Shown piece by piece: positions 63,701 through 64,000 of a stretch of 64,000 nucleotides of DNA (its first letter is position 1; every line of letters begins with the position of its first letter). The notes below the pieces were generated by a model. The model had not been told where the DNA came from, did no database searches, and was given only the letters and a program-made list of their open reading frames with translations. This DNA comes from Hippophae tibetana. Lineage: Eukaryota; Streptophyta; Magnoliopsida; Rosales; Elaeagnaceae. The translations under genes and the position numbers were made by a program. The stretch lies in contig CM072801.1 of NCBI GenBank assembly GCA_037013495.1, forward strand, positions 110,305,816-110,369,815, read 5' to 3'.

Positions 63701-64000
63701 CTCTCTTAAGTCACAATTTCCAAAAAGAGAAAGAAATTGTGTCCTTAAAGTCTTGTCTTTTATTTCAATTTTGTTGGCATTGTTTTCCACTTTGGATTTC
63801 ATATCTTATTTTTCTTTAAAATCTTGTCGTCTTTTACTTTTCTTTGTTTTATGTGTTCCACCTTTCTTTCTTCTTGAGAAAAACAAGAGAGCTAGTACAG
63901 TTCACAGTGTAAAAACAAAAAGAAGGTATTAATTGTGGTTGTAACTAAAAACTGTTATAACTTTTATTTTGTGCATCGAAATGAGTACTATAACATATCA
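57715..64000. repeat. Monomers m89-m98, diverged tail without clear HOR
   Basis: I see no short-period block duplication here. Monomers carry many private changes, for example CATAGCCTTGG before m91, CGATACC and TTTTGTAAACCC in m93, GTTGTTG plus GTGTTCACC in m94, TTTAGGATCATTACC before m95, TGCTTTGAGG in m96 and CATAGCAAATC in m97. m98 is cut by the window end after 384 bp. Lower homogenisation is what one expects of an older segment or of one nearer an array edge. No gene is present. Confidence 0.8.

Larger units (their letters stand above)
1..64000. repeat. Uninterrupted satellite array, 656-bp monomer, 97 complete copies plus one partial
   Basis: All copies are head to tail in one orientation. 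Phased on the GTTG of 'CCTTGGTTG', monomers start at 1, 657, 1313, 1970, 2627, 3283, 3940, 4595, 5252, 5908, 6565, 7222, 7879, 8535, 9192, 9849, 10505, 11162, 11818, 12474, 13130, 13787, 14442, 15099, 15756, 16412, 17069, 17726, 18381, 19037, 19692, 20348, 21003, 21659, 22314, 22971, 23626, 24282, 24936, 25591, 26247, 26901, 27557, 28214, 28870, 29527, 30183, 30839, 31495, 32150, 32806, 33462, 34118, 34774, 35430, 36086, 36741, 37397, 38053, 38709, 39365, 40021, 40676, 41332, 41988, 42643, 43299, 43954, 44610, 45265, 45921, 46576, 47232, 47887, 48543, 49199, 49855, 50510, 51166, 51822, 52475, 53130, 53786, 54442, 55095, 55750, 56406, 57062, 57715, 58371, 59026, 59682, 60338, 60995, 61650, 62306, 62961 and 63617 (partial). 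Numbers m1-m98 below follow this order. I do not recognise the family. No coding, tRNA or rRNA signal and no transposon remnant was seen. Confidence 0.98.

Noticed and set aside
1-64000. CRISPR array
   Set aside because: Repeat and 'spacer' are not distinguishable: the full 656-bp unit is conserved, far longer than any CRISPR repeat, and there are no cas genes.
1-64000. Tandem rDNA or other RNA gene cluster
   Set aside because: No conserved rRNA, 5S, tRNA or snRNA segments and no Pol III box pair were recognised in the monomer.
1-64000. LTR retrotransposon origin of the monomer
   Set aside because: I found no primer-binding site, polypurine tract plus LTR ends, or coding remnant in the unit. 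An origin from a rapidly evolving untranslated region cannot be excluded but has no support here.

Overview
This 64-kb window contains no gene that I can support. From the first base to the last it is one uninterrupted head-to-tail satellite array. I count 97 complete monomers plus a 384-bp partial one. The modal length is 656 bp (range 653-657), and all copies lie in the same orientation. There is no transposon, microsatellite block, inversion or unique sequence in between. The sequence is visibly A+T-rich. It points to a eukaryotic nuclear genome: pericentromeric, subtelomeric or knob-like heterochromatin, or a repeat-rich accessory chromosome. The organism and the chromosomal position cannot be read from the sequence.

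The many open frames of 63-121 codons are by-products of the repeat. The same two overlapping frames recur in many monomers, nearly all begin at TTG rather than ATG, they run into one another, and they are broken by in-frame stops in about half of the monomers. I annotate none of them as CDS.

The repeat has a nested history. (1) Each 656-bp monomer looks like an ancient dimer of two diverged halves of about 320 and 335 bp that share collinear anchors. (2) Monomers fall into two old haplotypes, recognised by GTTGCTG or GTTGTGG at the phase point chosen here. (3) Blocks of monomers are amplified as higher-order repeats (HORs) whose period changes along the array: 4-mers of about 2.626 kb (2.6-10.5 kb) inside a 9-mer offset of 5.907 kb and an 11.8-kb long-range offset; dimers of 1.311 kb (17.7-23.0 kb); trimers of 1.965 kb (23.0-26.9 kb); dimers of 1.313 kb (26.9-29.5 kb); a 7-mer of 4.591 kb (30.9-39.4 kb); dimers of 1.311 kb (42.0-48.5 kb); 4-mers of 2.620 kb (49.9-57.7 kb); and a more diverged, non-periodic tail (57.7-64.0 kb).

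Most monomers carry a perfect 9-bp dyad (10 bp in one lineage), an A6T4 tract and a 15-bp polypyrimidine run. Several recurrent variable sites are CpG transitions, as expected for methylated DNA. The window therefore reads as a record of unequal exchange and conversion rather than as a gene system. The hidden internal dimer and the shifting HOR periods are its most interesting content.
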